64,000 nt of DNA. Source: Stutzerimonas stutzeri (GTDB taxonomy: Bacteria; Pseudomonadota; Gammaproteobacteria; Pseudomonadales; Pseudomonadaceae). Location of the stretch: the NCBI RefSeq assembly GCF_000952685.1, contig NZ_JYHV01000037.1, forward strand, positions 620,001 to 684,000. Reading direction: 5' to 3'. Position numbers and translations under genes: made by a program. This document shows, one piece after another, positions 63,330 through 64,000 of the stretch. Position 1 is the stretch's first letter, and every line of letters begins with the position of its first letter. Under the pieces are notes generated by a model that saw only the letters and a program-made list of their open reading frames with translations, was not told where the DNA came from and made no database searches.

Positions 63330-64000
63330 TCAGACCTGCACCGCACCGATCGCCAGGGCGAAGGCCAGCATGACCAGGCTCACGCCCCACGCCCAGAAGA
63401 AGGTGAAGGCGATGTGCTTGCGCAGCTCGACGCCGGCCAGGGCGAGCGCCAGGTAGACGCTCGGGACCACGGGGCTGATGGCGAAGCCGGTGTTTTCACC
63501 GATCAGCATGGCCCGTGCGACAGCCTCCAGCGGCACACCTGCGGCCACCGCGACGTCGCGGATCACCGGCAGCAAGGCGAAGTAGTAGGCATCCGGGGAG
63601 AAAATCATGCCCAGCGGGACGCCGAAGGCACCGATAATCACGTGCAGGAACTGCGCCGAGCCGGCGGGCAGGATCTCGATCAGCGCGAGCGCCATGCCGT
63701 CGGACATCTTCGCGCCGGACAACACGCCCAGCAGTACCGCCGCGGCCATCATCACCAGCACCATCTGCAGCGCATCCGAAGCGTGGGCCTTGAGCCGTTC
63801 GGCCTGGGCGTCCAGCGAGACGAAATTGAGCGGCAGTGCGATACCCAGGCCGACCATGAAACAGGCGTACAGGGGAAAGATACCGGTGAACAGACAGGCC
63901 AGGATCGCGCCCGTCAGGGCTACGTTGAGCCAGTAGCGCAGCGTCCTGGGCGACAGCGCGTGTTCGCGCGGCTCGGGCTGGGTCGACGCGAAGTCGATCG
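63330..64000 (-). CDS. CitMHS-family citrate transporter, 3' end only
   Basis: C-terminal 223 or so codons of a citrate-Mg/Ca:H+ symporter; the 5' part lies beyond the window and the frame stays open to base 64000. The visible part has hydrophobic helices, including IFPLYACFMVGLGIALPLNF, QMVLVMMAAAVLLGVLSGAK, FLHVIIGAFGVPLGMIFSPD and MLIGENTGFAISPVVPSVYL, whose GAFGVPLG and SPDAYYFALLP motifs are typical of CitMHS. Substrate (citrate or a similar tricarboxylate with a divalent cation) follows the family. Confidence 0.85.
   Translation of the reverse strand, partial: IDFASTQPEPREHALSPRTLRYWLNVALTGAILACLFTGIFPLYACFMVGLGIALPLNFVSLDAQAERLKAHASDALQMVLVMMAAAVLLGVLSGAKMSDGMALALIEILPAGSAQFLHVIIGAFGVPLGMIFSPDAYYFALLPVIRDVAVAAGVPLEAVARAMLIGENTGFAISPVVPSVYLALALAGVELRKHIAFTFFWAWGVSLVMLAFALAIGAVQV

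Overview
The window is a high-G+C gammaproteobacterial chromosome segment, most likely from Pseudomonas sensu lato and plausibly the P. stutzeri (Stutzerimonas) group. The assignment rests on the complete spuI/spuABCDEFGH polyamine locus, aguRBA, DctB/DctD control of a DctPQM TRAP transporter through a sigma-54 promoter, and GTG/TTG starts with ATGA or GTGA stop-start overlaps. It is inferred from gene content; no 16S or core marker set is present.

Layout. 1-1.8 kb: end of a dTDP-rhamnose operon (rfbA partial, rfbC, rfbD). 1.9-8.8 kb: C4-dicarboxylate sensing and uptake (dctBD, then dctPQM behind a sigma-54 promoter with an upstream palindrome). 8.8-12.0 kb: small housekeeping or unknown genes (2OG-Fe oxygenase, DUF2059 protein, alpha/beta hydrolase, thioredoxin-fold protein). 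12.1-23.1 kb: polyamine uptake and gamma-glutamylation locus (spuHGFEDCBA on minus, spuI divergent on plus). 23.1-30.1 kb: accessory block of single small genes, all on minus (three VOC proteins, one frameshifted; AraC regulator; TfoX-like; chorismate mutase; methyltransferase; DUF1772; two LysE exporters; a possible PD-(D/E)XK protein; DinB). It contains one convincing integron attC site and a nested inverted-repeat element. 30.1-33.1 kb: agmatine catabolism (aguR, aguB, aguA). As I recall P. aeruginosa, spuI and aguRBA are near neighbours, so the accessory block looks like an insertion that split a polyamine supercluster.

33.1-37.4 kb: three exported proteins of unknown function, a PAS-GGDEF diguanylate cyclase and a membrane fatty-acid desaturase. 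37.9-49.8 kb: a tightly packed nine-gene plus-strand unit of three CheY-like regulators, a GAF/PAS histidine kinase, an Hpt-REC-REC-GGDEF protein, a CHASE3 hybrid kinase, a TPR/YaiO-type outer-membrane barrel, a HEAT-repeat membrane protein and a processive-type GT2 glycosyltransferase. It reads as a self-contained, c-di-GMP-linked phosphorelay wired to polysaccharide synthesis and export, and is my best candidate for an undescribed system.

49.8-64 kb: aldehyde dehydrogenase and omega-aminotransferase pair (lower polyamine pathway), rpmB-rpmG, IclR and TetR regulators, an alpha/beta hydrolase, a fatty-acyl-CoA operon (bifunctional FadB-type protein plus two acyl-CoA dehydrogenases), gabD, tRNA-Arg(CCG) and a truncated CitMHS citrate transporter. 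Polyamine use is the metabolic theme: uptake (SpuD-H), agmatine to putrescine (AguAB), gamma-glutamylation or transamination (SpuI/B/C), aldehyde oxidation (KauB type), hydrolysis (SpuA), then GABA and succinate semialdehyde (GabD).
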